64,000 bases of DNA from Tillus elongatus (GCA_964006375.1 OZ023262.1:48723025-48787024), one strand, 5' to 3'; shown: positions 40,080 through 54,230, counted from the stretch's first letter. Notes: generated by a model not told the origin, from the letters alone. Numbers and translations: made by a program.

Positions 40080-41718
40080 CTTTGGGTGAGGGTAGGGTCA
40101 CCGATGAGACGTATAGCTCTCTTTTGAATGGAGTCCAGGATAGCGAGTGTAGAAGCGGCAGCGGCACCCCAGATGTGGGAGCAGTATTCGAGGTTTGGTC
40201 TTATTTGTGAAGGTATAGAGATTAGATTGTGAAAAGTATTTGCGAGCCCGGAAGCGGAAACCTAATTTCTTAGCAGCCGCTTCTGCAATTGATGTGACAT
40301 GTTGGTGCCAATTAAGATTTCGATCCACAGAAATGCCAACAAGAGAAAAGGACTCATTACTTTGAATAACTTGGTTGTTCATTGTGATGGGTCTAGGGCT
40401 GGTGTATCTTTTGTGAGAAAGAAAGCAAGACTTAGTTTTGGTGGGGTGGAATTGTACAAGATTTCTACTTCCCCAGTCTAATATTTTTTGGAGATCCACG
40501 GAGACAGAACACTCCATGAGTCTGCGTTCCTCATCTAATTGGGCTAAAGAGACTTAGAATATTGTATATTTGAATGGAGGGTGCTGTCGTCCGCGTAGCT
40601 GTGAACTGGGTTGGATGTGCTAGAGAGGAGGTCATTGATGTGGAGAAGAAACAAAGTAGGGGCTAAAGCTGAACCTTGAGGAACTCCTGCATTAATTGGA
40701 TACAGTTTAGACGAATGGCCATCCACAACAACAGATATGGTCCTGTTGGAGAGTAAATTTGCTGTCCAGGTACAAAGTTTTGGTGGTAGGCCATAGGCCG
40801 GAAATTTATTAAGCAGCGCTGCGTGCCAGACCTGGTCGAAAGCTTTGGATATGTCTAGAGCAACAATCTGGGATTCACCGTGTTGTTCCATAGACTTGTT
40901 CCAAGAATGGGTGACAAAGGAAAGGAGGTCGGCAGTCGATCTGCGCTGACGGAATCCATACTGCATATCGTGGATTAGGCTGTGTTTTTCAAGAAATTTT
41001 AGTAATTCGGTGTTTATATACTTTTCCATCCCTTTAGAGACGACTGAAAGGAGAGAAATAGGCCTCTAGTTGCTAGGAAGCACTTTGGATCCTTTCTTGG
41101 GGATGGGTTGTACTCGAGCAGTTTTCCAGTTACTAGGGAATATGCCTTTATTATAAGATATCTGAAACAGACGACTCAGGACAGGAGTAAGCTCTGGTGC
41201 GCATTTTTTGAGAACAATTGCTGGGATCTCGTCAAGGCCAGAGGATTTCCTGGTATTGAGAAAAGAGAGCATCTTTCGTACCTTTTTAGTTTTGAAAATG
41301 ATATCCGTCATTTTATGCGCGACATTGGGGACCGTTGGTGGTTGAACATTTGGAGGTGGGTTGAGAGTAGAATTAGCGGCGAACAACGAAGCAAAAAGTT
41401 CAGCCTTGCCCAGGGCGTTAGAAACAATTTCATCCCCTGAGAGAAGAGGTGGGAACGTGCTTTTGCAGAAATTATTCCCGATAGATTTAGCAAGAGTCCA
41501 GAAGAGTTTGCCGCCGTTGGAGCTTAAGAGGACTTTGTTTTTGATGTGGTTATTAAACGAGTTTTTGGCCTCAGAAAGAATGCGGACATAGCGGTTTCTT
41601 GGGTCGTTAAATGCTTGACGATTTTCTTGACTGGGATTGTGTAGAAGCGTTTTGTGAGCTTTGAGCTTTTCAAGTCTGGTCTTGTCACAGGATTTAGAGA
41701 ACCAGGGCTTTTGAGTGT
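40070..41718 (-). pseudogene. Jockey-like copy J3, main part
   Basis: Minus strand, 5'-truncated near 41,718 (begins THTQKPWFSKSCDK). Frames at 41,066-41,737, 40,544-41,029 and 40,098-40,517 cover the pre-RT linker, the RT core (LDISKAFDQVW, GVPQGSALAPTLF, intact YADD near 40,600) and part of the thumb. A small deletion after QYSKS (about 40,555) shifts the frame relative to the copy at 43.5 kb. Near the second frame junction (about 41,035-41,066) there is an in-frame stop. It was presumably dead before or after receiving the R1/LOA-type insertion; this cannot be told apart here. Confidence 0.92.
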
Positions 41719-42872
41719 GGGTTTTAAGATTTTTCACAATAATATTAGAGGGCTAGAGAAAAATTTCGATGAGTTGCAAGTATTGCTCCGTGGTTTGGAC
41801 TGTGCGTTTGATTGCATTAAAACTAGAAGGGTATATAACCTTGATATTTTCGGGATAAATGGCTATGATCTTCTGTATAACGAAGCGAACATAAATATAT
41901 GTGATGAGCTAATTATCTATATAAGACAGGGACTACAATATAAATACAGGGTGGCAAATTTAGGCAGTGTTAAAGCAGTAGATATATTGGCCCTCTATAG
42001 ACCACCGTTAACGTGTCCTTCTGCATTTAATATGAAGCTTTACGAGTATTTATGTGGGAAATCATGGAGAGGTGAGGTCAATATCATGTTGGGTGATATT
42101 AATGTAAATATTCTCAGCAATGATGATTGTTGCCAAGAATACTTTAACGTGCTACAGGAATTCGGATTTTCTTCCTTGATAAATAGACCAACTCGTGTAC
42201 AGGGTGTGAGCCAGACGTGTCTGGACCATATATTCATAAAAACAAAGGAACCCCTGAAATGTTTTCGGCCCATAGTATTTGGGACAACACTGACCGATCA
42301 TTATTCTGTTCTCCTTGGATGGGACTTTCAGACTGCTAAGGAACATGATAGCCAGGTAAAGCCGTTTAAGTCGTTTGTTGACTATGAGAAGTTAAAAGAT
42401 GAATTAGCACGTGATAGTTGGCTTGAGGTTTACTGTAGTCAGGATCCAAATTGTGCTACAGTCTTTTGTTAACAAATTGAGACAGAGAGTTGAAAATTGC
42501 AGCCGAAAAATAGAAATTAAGAGGGGAAATATAAAAAGAAATCCTTGGATAACACAAGGTTTAACATAGTCCGTAGAGAAAAAAAAACAAGATGTATAAA
42601 GCCCTCCAGAAAAGACCTTTCGACCTCGCTCTGCAAACAGAATTTAGAACGTATAGAAATGTTCTAGGCTTTCTGATAAAGAAAGCCAAATGTGATTTCT
42701 ATAAGTACGAAATCAATAAAAACTAAAATTGTTCTAAACATATAAGGAAGTGTATAAATGGTATCGAGTCAAAGAACAAAGTCACCGAGATAATGGAAAT
42801 CGAGGTGAATGGAAAAATTATCAAAGAAAGATATATTATCTCTGAAACAGGAAACATGTTCTAGATTAGGAA
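41719..42872 (+). pseudogene. LINE endonuclease and pre-RT region
   Basis: From 41,731: FKIFHNNIRGLEKNFDELQV, DIFGINGYDLLYNEANIN, MLGDINVNIL, NRPTRVQGVSQTCLDHIF and TDHYSVLLG. This is the APE-type endonuclease order, with the GDxN, DHI and DH motifs of CR1/Jockey-group LINEs. The usual LTETW after the first conserved block is damaged. The frame ends at 42,472; shifted frames to 42,872 read a linker (YKALQKRPFDLALQ, KAKCDFYKYEI). No RT core follows; family A sequence starts at about 42,890. The first 20 codons of the open frame beginning at 41,654 are antisense of the Jockey copy and not part of this gene. Confidence 0.8.
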
Positions 42873-42889
42873 CCTGACATGAATACAGT

Positions 42890-43110
42890 AATGTAGCAAA
42901 AATGTCGTAAGAAGTTAGAAAGCCTTAAGTTTCAGCTTCAATCGTCATTGTTTTTTATTTCATTAAAATATTTGCAAAAAATTCATTTGACTCTGAGACT
43001 AATAGACTCTTTATGTGATGCTTTAGCAGTAGTTTCAGTTATAGAGTTTATTTATTTTATTCTAATAAGGGATCAGATTACGTTATCATTTAGCAAGTTT
43101 TTTTTTTTTC
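42890..43110 (-). mobile_element. Family A copy 8, interior fragment
   Basis: gccttaagtttcagcttcaatcgtcattg and agactctttatgtgatgctt match the complement of the copy 6 interior. No ends present. Confidence 0.6.
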
Positions 43111-43400
43111 TTCAATTGGGTCAAGTGTGTTTTTTATGGAGAAACGGTGTGGTGGGTTGGTAGCCAGTAACGGTTGGTAAGGAATTTCTCCTTTCTATGG
43201 ATTTCTGTAAGATGAGTTTTCTACAGTCTGGATTTCTAGCTCCTTTGCAGCATGTTTACCATGCACAGCACTTCAAATTTACTTTAGGTCTCTGAGATGT
43301 ATTGTGGAGTTGATATCACAGCATTTGTCTGATGGCTAATGCATGAAAGAGTTCCTCTAAGGATCTTGAAAGGAATATTTGATAACGACACACAGTATTA
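43111..43400. other. Unassigned
   Basis: Holds a diverged copy of the ggtaaggaattt...ggattt stretch also seen near 11,790. No gene. Confidence 0.35.
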
Positions 43401-46400
43401 GAAAAGGCAGGTATGCAGTCAGTTTTCACGCCCGAGGAGGTACCACCCCATACATCAAGGGGCCGGTCAAGTCCCAACGGACGTTTCCGGTTCGGGTGTA
43501 TGAGTCGGTTTCCCTTATAAGCAAAAATGATGATGGCTCCTCCTTGTACAAAATATTCCAGAGGCAAAATACCCCTCCATTCGGATCTCCGGGAGAGAGG
43601 TGTACAGGGGGCGCCAACATCAAGATTTAACATATCCTTTTCGAATATATGTGGCCTAAATTCTAACCTGAACTCCGTCCACCATTTCCTCCAGGCTAAC
43701 AGGCCCCAACTCCTCTTCCTCACCGAAACCCAAATCAGTGCCAAAACAGCCACTAATCACCTCAATTTCCCGAGGTATGAGCTCCTTACTTCCTTTAGAT
43801 TGCATGGAGGCGTGTGCGCATACGTCCGTAGCAATATACCCTGCACCAGACTCCCCAATTTAGAAGCTGAAAGAAAAGACATACTATGGATAAAACTCTC
43901 TCTCAGGGCTGCAACTAAATTCATCTGTTGCATTTACCGGTCACCTTCTGACAACAACTTTGTCCAGCTCTTTGACTACCTTGCTGAAAAAACCGACTAT
44001 CTGATTTCTGAATATCCTTCCTCCGAGGTCACTATTCTTGGTGACTTCAATGTCCATAATAGGGAATGGCTAGGATCTTCAAAAACCGATCCACAAGGGA
44101 GAGCAGCGGAGGCCTTTGCAGTCAGCAATTCTTTAGCCAATATGGTTCAGCAACCTACTTACTTTCCTCGTATCCCAACACACAGCTAAAATCCTTTGGA
44201 TCTCCTTCTTACTACACAACCTGAATGCTATAAGATATCAGTCACCGCCCCCCTTGGTCGCTCAGACCACGGCATGGTCACTGCTTCCTGCGCAATGCAA
44301 CCCGAGGTCACACAGCCATCACACCCACGTATCGTTTGGCACTACAACTCCGCAAACTGGGATAAAATGCGGGATTACTTTTCCTCATTTCCATGGGGGT
44401 CTGTCTGCTTCTCTCATCCTGACCCCTCTGATATCTCACAAAACGTCACCGAAATTATCCAAGCTGGCATGGAATTATTTATCCCACGTACACAGAAAAC
44501 CTCTTCAGCCACTCAAAAGACCTGGTTCTCTAAATTCTGTGACAAGGCCAGGCTTGAAAAGGTCAAAGCTCACAAAACGCTTCTACACAATCCCAGTCAA
44601 GAAAACCGTCAAGCATTTAACGACGCAAGAAACCGCTATGTCCGCATTCTTTCTGAGGCAAAAAACTCGTTTAATAACCACATCAAAAACAAAGTCCTCT
44701 TAAGCTCCAACGGCGGCAAACCTTGCAAACCTTTCTGGACTCTTGCTAAATCTATTGGAAATAATTTCTGCAAAAGCACGTTCCCTCTTGTCTCAGGGGA
44801 TGAAATTGTTTCTACCGCCCTGGGCACGGCTGAACTTTTTGCTTCGTTGTTCGCCGGCAATTCTACTCTCAAGCCGCCTCCAAATGTTCAACCACCAACA
44901 GTCTCCAATGTCGCGCATCAAATGACGGATACCATTTTCAAAACTAAAAAGGTATGAAAGATGCTCTCTTCTCTTAATACCAGGAAAGCCTCTGGCCTTG
45001 ACGAGATCCCAGCAATTGTTCTCAAAAAATGCGCACCAGAGATTGCTCCTGTCCTGACTCTTCTGTTTCAGATATCTTATAATAAAGGCATATTCCCTAG
45101 TAACTGGAAAACTGCTCGAGTACAACCCATCCCCAAGAAAGAATCCAAAGCGCTTCCTAGCAACTACAGGCCTATTTATCTCCTCTCAGTCGTCTCTAAA
45201 GTGATGGAAAAGTATATGAACAGCGAATTACTAAAATTTCTTGAAAAACACAGTCTAATCCACGACAGGCAGTATGGATTCCGTCAGCGCAGATCGACTG
45301 CCGACCTCCTTTCCTTTGTCACCCATTCTTGGAACAAGTCCATGGAACAACACGGTGAATCCCAGATTGTTGCTCTAGACATATCCAAAGCAGTCGACCA
45401 GGTCTGGCACGCAGCGCTGCTTAATAAACTTCCGGCCTATGGCCTACCATCAAAACTCTGTATGTGGACGGCAAATTTCCTCTCCAACAGGAGCATATCT
45501 GTTGTTGTGGATGGCCACTCCTCTAAACTGTATCCAATTAAGGCAGGAGTTCCTCAAGGTTCAGCTTTAGCCCCTACTTTGTTTCTTCTCCACATTAATG
45601 ACCTCCTCTCTAGCACATCCAACCCAGTTCACAGCTACGCGGACGACAGCACCCTCCATTCAAATATACAATATTCTAAGCCTGTCTCTTTAGCCCAATT
45701 AGATGAGGATCGCAGACTCACGGAGCGTTCTGTCTCTGTGGATCTCCAAAAAATATTAGACTGGAGAAGTAGAAATCTTGTACAATTCAACCCCACCAAA
45801 ACTACGTCTTGCTTTCTTTCTCACAAGAGATACACCAGCCCTAGACCCATCACAATGAACAACCAAGTTATTCAAAGTAATGAGTCCTTTTCTCTTGTTG
45901 GCATTTCTGTGGATCGAAACCTTAATTGGCATCAACATGTCATATCAATTGCAGAAGCGGCTGCTAAGAAATTAGATTTCCTCTTCCGGACTCGCAAGTC
46001 CTTTTCACCAGCTAATCTCTATACCTTATATACTTCACAAATAAGGCCAAACCTCGAATACTGCTCCCACATCTGGGGTGCCGCTGCCGCTTCTACACTC
46101 GCTATCCTGGACTCCATTCAAAAGATCGCTATACGTCTCATCGGTGACCCTATCCTTACCCAAAGGCTGCCATCCCTTGCCCACCGACGTGCCGTTGGTG
46201 ACCTCTCTCTCTTTTATAGATATCTGCACGGGCACTGCTCAGAGGAGCTTTCCTCCATAATTCCCCCACCTGCTGTCCCCAACAGATCTACCAGGGGAAC
46301 AGAGCGAATGCACCCTTATACTGTCCAGGTCACCAGACTTAGAACGTCTTGTTATGCCCGCTCTTTTGTGCCGAGGACTTCCAAGTTGTGGAATTCCTTG

Positions 46401-46560
46401 CCGGCACATGTTTTTCCTTCTCCCCCGAACCTCCAAACCTTCAAGTCCAGAATTAACAAGTTGCCTCTTTCCTCCTTGTCAACACCCACGGTACGATAGT
46501 ATTTAGGCTGTAAGCCCTCGTGGTGTGTTGTTGAAATTAAAAAAATTAAAAAATAAATTA
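43400..46560 (+). mobile_element. Jockey-like LINE, copy J1, near full length
   Basis: The 5' boundary is uncertain (43,350-43,530). The 3' end has taggctgtaagccctcgtgg, then an A-rich tail to about 46,560. Other copies, all minus strand: 28,441-29,738, 34,437-41,718 (split) and 57,527-58,086. All share this 3' end. Identity among copies looks high by eye. Confidence 0.9.
43527..46499 (+). pseudogene. Jockey-like ORF2 with two nonsense codons (J1)
   Basis: One frame of 991 codons broken only by TAA at 44,187 and TGA at 44,955. Endonuclease: FNISFSNICGLNSNLNSVHH, LLFLTETQI, GGVCAYVRS, TILGDFNVHN, GRSDHGMV. RT: SGLDEIPAIVLKK, NYRPIYLLSVVSKVMEKY, LDISKAVDQVW, GVPQGSALAPTLF, YADD (45,636-45,647). 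Thumb: VGISVDRNLNWHQH and NLEYCSHIWG; C-terminal domain to TPTVR. No RNase H. The TGA corresponds to CGA in copy J3, a CpG-type C-to-T change. FDQVW has become VDQVW (Phe to Val). This family resembles LINEs frequent in insects and crustaceans. It is inactive as it stands. Confidence 0.93.
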
Positions 46561-46599
46561 TACAGGCATTTAAGACTCGACCGTGGGGGTCGGTCTGTA

Positions 46600-47150
46600 G
46601 ACCTTCCTAGAGGACGCTGTTCGCAACTGCTTGGCGACTAACATATAAATAGTAGTTCTAGTTTTTATTTGCTTGGTTTATTCATCCCCCTGATGGCGCT
46701 AACTTTGTTAGCGAAACGATGGTCAAATTGTACTTATCAGGAATTTAGTAACAGCTCTGTACTCAATTTTCGTGACTTCTGACATCGTAATGAAGAAGTG
46801 TGAGTTATAAGAAAACTAATTGACATAAAATCCATTTCTTTAATTTTTCGAGGCTAATAAGACCTGAACCAATGTCATATCAAATTTTCACACGCTGCTA
46901 TACCCTGGATCTATATTAGGCCGGGAAATTGTGCGCTTACCTAGTATATTCATTTAGATTAATCTCAAATATTTTGCCAAAGTTGCAAGTGGTAGCTAGA
47001 GGTCTGAGTTATGAATGTTATCTTTATCACCTTGTTTATAAACAGCAGTAACCGGAGAATTCTCTTACATTTTCGGAAACCTATTAGTTTTTAACGTAAG
47101 GTTAAACAACGTGATAAGATCTGCAAAACCAGTGGCATAGACCCGAATAA
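46600..47150. other. Penelope-terminus-like sequence, no gene
   Basis: Contains one hammerhead-like motif (next entry); the rest is not recognised. Confidence 0.4.
46690..46722 (+). ncRNA. Hammerhead-like motif
   Basis: CTGATGGC, then stem GCTAAC-TTT-GTTAGC, then GAAACG. The stem is perfect, 6 bp. The core differs from CTGATGA by its last base, and the spacing is one base longer than canonical. Known family context: hammerheads in Penelope-like terminal repeats. Confidence 0.5.
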
Positions 47151-47204
47151 TAAAAGCCGGTATCAAATCGAAACGCATAATCATTTTGGGTTTTACTTTC
47201 CTAA

Positions 47205-47341
47205 TTGAAAAGTACACTTGGAGACCCCAAATCAAGAATATTTCATCCTCTGATGACGCTAACCTTGTTAGGGAAACGATCGTCAGGTCTTTAAAGAGAT
47301 GTGTCGTGGTGATTTGGGTTCTCCAAGTGTACTTATCGGTG
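47205..47341 (+). ncRNA. Hammerhead-like motif inside a 24-bp inverted repeat
   Basis: The core CTGATGACGCTAAC-CTT-GTTAGGGAAACG lies at 47,251-47,282. It is flanked by aagtacacttggag...ccaaatca (47,207) and tgatttggg..tccaagtgtactt (about 47,311-47,336), which are complementary. The whole could fold as one rod. Related copies: 59,376 (plus) and 60,585 (minus). Confidence 0.55.
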
Positions 47342-47447
47342 CTCATCACAGGTGCCAATATTCACTTAGTTCCTAATTTAAGTTAAAATGACATCCAGCA
47401 AGAGACAAGTGATATTGAGATGGTTGATATTTAATCCAAGTTAATAA

Positions 47448-48531
<1,084 letters not shown>

Positions 48532-48544
48532 CAGAAAGATTTTT

Positions 48545-49819
<1,275 letters not shown>

Positions 49820-49903
<84 letters not shown>
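49820..49903. repeat. (AT)n microsatellite
   Basis: 84 bp, between MITE-1 and the family A right block. Confidence 0.98.
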
Positions 49904-49906
<3 letters not shown>

Positions 49907-50033
49907 CAAACTGACCCCTGATATGTGTTGTGTTCTAGGGGGCTTAATTAGCGCTCATTTGAAGAAATTTTATTTAAATTCAAGTCGGGATCTTCTCATT
50001 AGTGATTTTTTTTAAAGAAAATTCACAAAAGCG
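49904..50033 (+). mobile_element. Family A copy 9, right block
   Basis: actgacccctgatatgtg, attagcgctcatttgaag, tctcattagtgatttttttt and gaaaattcac; the hairpin is slightly degraded. Confidence 0.8.
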
Positions 50034-50590
50034 TGTTAAAAAGACACGTACAGGACACCCGTGCACCGTTATCAACTCCGCCACTGCTTTCATATTGATT
50101 CAGCATAAAAAGAGCAAACAACACAGCAAGGGCGCCGAGTATACGCAGAGGTTCACTAGCCCTCCAAATTAAACTTGACACCTTATTGTGCAGAATGGCA
50201 GAGATAGAGTTATGTCAAGTGGACGAAGCGAAGGGTTGTTAAAACAAAACCCATACCTACATATACAGACACAGCTACATACAATTAAGGGGGATTGAAA
50301 GAGGCAGGCGGCATTTGGTTGACAGGTGAAATGAGAACGGGTAATCAACTCCGTTATTGGAAATCATGTTGGTAGACATTGTGTTGTTTGTTTACTAGAC
50401 ACAATATAAATACCTGTTGCTGCTCTCTCATCGCCGCAGCCGATAATAATTAACTACAGTTTAGGTAAGAGGCTGATGATAGGTTGTGAGCATGTAGTTA
50501 GCCAATTTGTGGAGTTCTCTAAGTTTGCGGTACTTTTCATAAATTAGTCTTTTCATCTGGCTTCAAAATGGCTTCTTAGGTGGATAGAGA
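50034..50590. other. Unassigned; possible solo LTR or promoter-like stretch
   Basis: Starts tgttaaaaagacacg. Near 50,402 it has caatataaatacctg, a TATA-like box, followed by ctctctcatcgccgcagcc. No paired copy or target duplication is found, so the LTR reading is weak. Confidence 0.2.
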
Positions 50591-50599
50591 TCCGAAAAA

Positions 50600-50917
50600 A
50601 ATTGTAGACGCAGCAAGTGCGTTATATTAGTGAATTTTCATAAGAATTGTACACTATTACTAAAATTAATACTTAAAATTTAAAGAGACCTTGAAGGTCG
50701 GATTTAGAGGTCGTAATACGCGCTCATTTCAGGAATTTTTTTGAAAGTGTTACCACCATCGATATCTCTGTATTATCATAAAAAAAGTCTGGACGCAGCA
50801 CGTACATTATGGTAGTGATTTTTTATAAAAATGCTTTTAATAACAAATATGTCTTTGCTAATGAAAGCGGGCATCCAATTTGGTTACCAGTATAACCTAT
50901 ATAGTAGAAACAATGTA
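50600..50917 (+). mobile_element. Family A copy 10, left block, part 1
   Basis: Two inverted-repeat starts (50,606 and 50,790), then ttggttaccagtataacc and tagtagaaacaatgta, where MITE-2 is inserted at TA. Confidence 0.7.
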
Positions 50918-52682
50918 CAGGGTGATCTATTTAAGTGTCTCACCCCTGTATTTTTTTTTATTATCAGAGGTATCAAAAAAATTCCAGCGCCGTCTGACAA
51001 ACTATCATGCGATAAGTTAAAATATTGCGACAGAAAAACAATTGCACATCGCCTTCATAGAAATCCATGGCCAACGTTATTTTTCTTAAATGGAACGGTA
51101 GGCCTCAGACACATACAGTCGATGTAGAATCGAAATCTTCGTAGAACGATGCCACGCTCGCATTTCTGTGTCAAGCCGTTTCGAAGACATAGCGTCACAA
51201 AATTTCAAAATGTGGATGATTTATGTAAGTGTTTCACCACTGTAATTTCTTTATTATCAGAGATATCAAAAAAATTCCAACGGCATCTGACAACATCATG
51301 CGATGAGTTAAAATATTCAGACAGAAAAACAATTGCACATCGCCTTCATAGAAATCCATTGCCAACGTTGATTTTCTTAAATGGAACGATAGGCCTCAGA
51401 CACATACAGTCGATGCAAAATCGAAATCTGCGTACAACGAGTCGAGCCGTTTCGGAGACATGACGTCATAAAATTTCAAAACGTGTGTGATTCTTTTAAT
51501 TGTTTCACCTCTGTAATTTCTTTATTATCAGTGATATCAAAAAAATTCGAACGCCATCTGACAAACTATCATGCGATGAGTTAAAATATTGCGACAGGAA
51601 AACAATTGCACATCGCCTTCGTAAAAATCCATGGCCAACGTTGATTTTCTTACATGAAACGATAGGTCTCAGACACATACAGTCGATGCAGAATCTAAAA
51701 ATGCGTACAACGATACCACGCTCGCATTTCTGAGTCAAGCCGTTTCGGAAGCAAGACGTCACAAAATTTCAAAATGTTTGTAAATTTTTAAGTATCTCAC
51801 TCCTGTAATAACTGCTGAATAAAGGAAAAACAAACGAAAAAATACTAAAATTACACAGAAAAATGAGCTGAAAACTTTTTGATTGACTAAAACGAAAGTA
51901 AGATACACATAAACGAAATCGGAAAATTGTTTCAATCTCATTCAAAACAAGTATCAATTGACATGAAATGTCAAAATCAGACATCCATTATCCAAGATTT
52001 TACTTACGTATACAGCACTGAATAGATATAACTTATCATTCAGTCTCAAATGAAATACGTTTACTATTTTCACTGCAAGGTGTAGTACCTACATAGTGCG
52101 GAGATGTAATTTTTGTAATATTTTGAAAATACAAAGAAATTACGGCAAATTCGCTTTTCTCGTGTTTTATACAACTTAAATATAACCAGAATATACAGGT
52201 CCGGCAGAGCTTTGTAACGGAAGATAACGCCGTTCATGTGGCACATAGAGCAAAATGCTTTTGAGGTAATTTAATCACTGCGAACTGCTTTATAACGTAA
52301 AACTATTTTTTGTCAGATGGCGTTGGAATTTTTTGGGTATCTCTCATAATAAAGAAATTACAGGAGTGAGACACTTAAAAAATCACAAACGTTTTTAAAT
52401 TTTGTGACGTCATGTCTTCGAAACGGTTGACACAGAAATTCGAGCGTCGCATCGGTGTACGCAGATTTCGATTCTGCATCGACTGTATGTGTCTGAGGTC
52501 TATCGTTCCATTTAAGAAAATCAACGTTGGCCACGGATTTCTATGAAGGCAACGTGCAATTGTTTTTCTGTCGCAATATTTTAACTCATCGCATGATAGT
52601 TTGTCAGATGGCCGTGGAATTTTTTTGACATCTCTGATAATAAAGAAATTACAGGGGTGAGACACTTAAATAAATCACCCTG
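50918..52682. mobile_element. MITE-2: TA-inserted element with repeat-built arms
   Basis: Ends cagggtgatctatttaagtg and its complement cacttaaataaatcaccctg, with TA on both sides (50,916-50,917; 52,683-52,684). The left arm has three units of about 270-293 bp plus the start of a fourth (starts near 50,918, 51,211, 51,482, 51,772). Each holds tatcaaaaaaattc, catcatgcgatgagtt-type and cagacacatacagtcgatg words. The right arm is one full inverted unit plus part of another (52,310-52,682). The centre (51,816-52,300) is unique and non-coding. Confidence 0.88.
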
Positions 52683-53087
52683 TACCATATTTCATCAACA
52701 CAACTTTAATGTTTGAAAAAGTACAACATTTTTTCGAAAATGAACTTAAAATGTTCCCGAAAAAACTGGTCTGATTTGCCTGGCCAACTAACCTCTTCAA
52801 ACTATTTACCCACCTACCAAGATATAATTGTTCACACAAAAATTATTCGACTAAACGTGCACAAAAAAATTTTCATTAAAATTTGCAAACAATTTTTTCA
52901 CGAAAATCCAAAAACATTTTTTTTACAGTAACGTATTAAACATTTATTATTAATCACCAAAATTTCACAAAAATTTTTCAAAATGATTTTTATGAAAACA
53001 AAAAAATTGTATACAGCACCTCGATTTTTTTACGACGAATATAAACGAAAACCTCTCTGAATGCGTCACTTTCATGGGACTCTGCTA
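52683..53087 (+). mobile_element. Family A copy 10, part 2
   Basis: ccatatttcatcaa resumes directly after the MITE-2 right TA. Runs to aatgcgtcactttcatggga and ctctgct, where a LINE fragment starts. Confidence 0.75.
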
Positions 53088-53955
53088 TAATAATAATAAT
53101 AATATTTATTTGGTCCTTTAGTTACAATTATTGTATATCGGACAAGTCAAAAAACTTACAAGATAGAAACTTACAAGATAAAAAAGATAAAAAACGTATC
53201 ACATCTTATCAAAGGTTCCTGCCCAAAAATCTAAAATCTAACGAGCTTCACATCACAACAAAAAACATACATTCACAGTACAGCTTCACAAAATTCACTC
53301 AAACTATAAAAACTATGAGTAATTCAGCAGAAGTTTCGAGCTTAAGGAATCTTTAAGCATCAAAATTGCATAAAACGCGGAAATTAATTTCTTGCACACG
53401 TGATCGATCTGGTCTATATATAACAGGCTACTGTCAATTCTAACACCCAAAAATTTTGTCACCTGTTTGAATTGCACCGCATTTCCGTTCACCAAAATAG
53501 TGCTGTCGCACATCATCTCTCTTCGGTGGCAGTTATGCATTTCAAGAGAAAAAGTCTTGTCATAGTTTAAAATTAGTCGATTTCTGTAACACCATTCATC
53601 AAAAGATTGCACTACTGATTTTAATTTTAATTCAGTTTCCTCCACCGTCTTGCCGTAGACTACAATAGAAGTGTTATCGGTGTACATGAAGACTTTTACG
53701 TCTTGTATAAATTGCGGCAAATCGTTTACATAGAGTGTAAACAAAAGTGGGCCAATGACACTTCCCTGGGGTGTGCCCATACTTACACTATATCTTTGGG
53801 AATTAATATTATTCGCTTTTACAAGTAACTGTCTGTTGGTGAGATACGAAAGTAGAAGGTCGTTGCAAATGTCTCTTATCCCCAACGCCCACATCTTCTC
53901 CTTAACAAAAAAAGGATTTAGTGTGTCAAAGGCACGAGCCAGGTCAAAATTTACA
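53088..53955 (-). pseudogene. CR1/Jockey-group LINE RT fragment
   Basis: Minus strand: FDLARAFDTLNPFF (near 53,930), then a 193-codon frame with MGTPQGSVIGPLLFTLYVND, VVQSFDEWCYRNRLILNYDK and TKFLGVRID. The catalytic box reads YTDN rather than YADD (about 53,687), losing one essential Asp. It is 5'-truncated just before the first RT motif, and ends after about 220 bp of 3' UTR in an (ATT)n tail (53,088-53,104), a tail type known in several LINE groups. It is inserted in family A copy 10. Confidence 0.88.
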
Positions 53956-54230
53956 TTGATAAAAACGCCATATTATAATTTTTGATATGTGCCAAAAATG
54001 TGAGACAATTGAAATACCTTGTAAATAATACACGATATCAATTTTTTTTGCAATCATGTATTATAATTCGATGGAAAATGCAAAAATGCAATAACATAAG
54101 AGGTGTTCGATTTAAAAAAAAATGTATCACCAACGACTTATGGGCCAACCTGTGATTATCGAAATAAGTTTATAAGATGTAGCTCAAGGCACCCTATAAT
54201 TAACGTATACAATTTTCATTGATTGTTGTT
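53956..54230 (+). mobile_element. Family A copy 10, part 3
   Basis: aaaaacgccatattataatt continues the interior after the LINE fragment, down to caacgacttatgggccaacc and caaggcaccctataattaac. Then it changes to unrelated sequence. Confidence 0.7.

Noticed and set aside
41654..41718. Start of the 272-codon endonuclease frame
   Set aside because: This part is antisense to Jockey copy J3; the real homology begins at about 41,725.
43379..43630. 84-codon frame upstream of Jockey J1 as an ORF1
   Set aside because: It overlaps the start of the ORF2 frame, shows no coiled coil or zinc knuckle, and is more likely 5' UTR.
50034..50590. Solo LTR
   Set aside because: TATA-like box and tgtt start only; no partner, no CA end, no target duplication found. 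Kept as unassigned.
50918..51800. CRISPR-like or satellite array
   Set aside because: The direct units of about 290 bp are part of a TA-flanked element with an inverted copy; there is no short repeat-spacer pattern.
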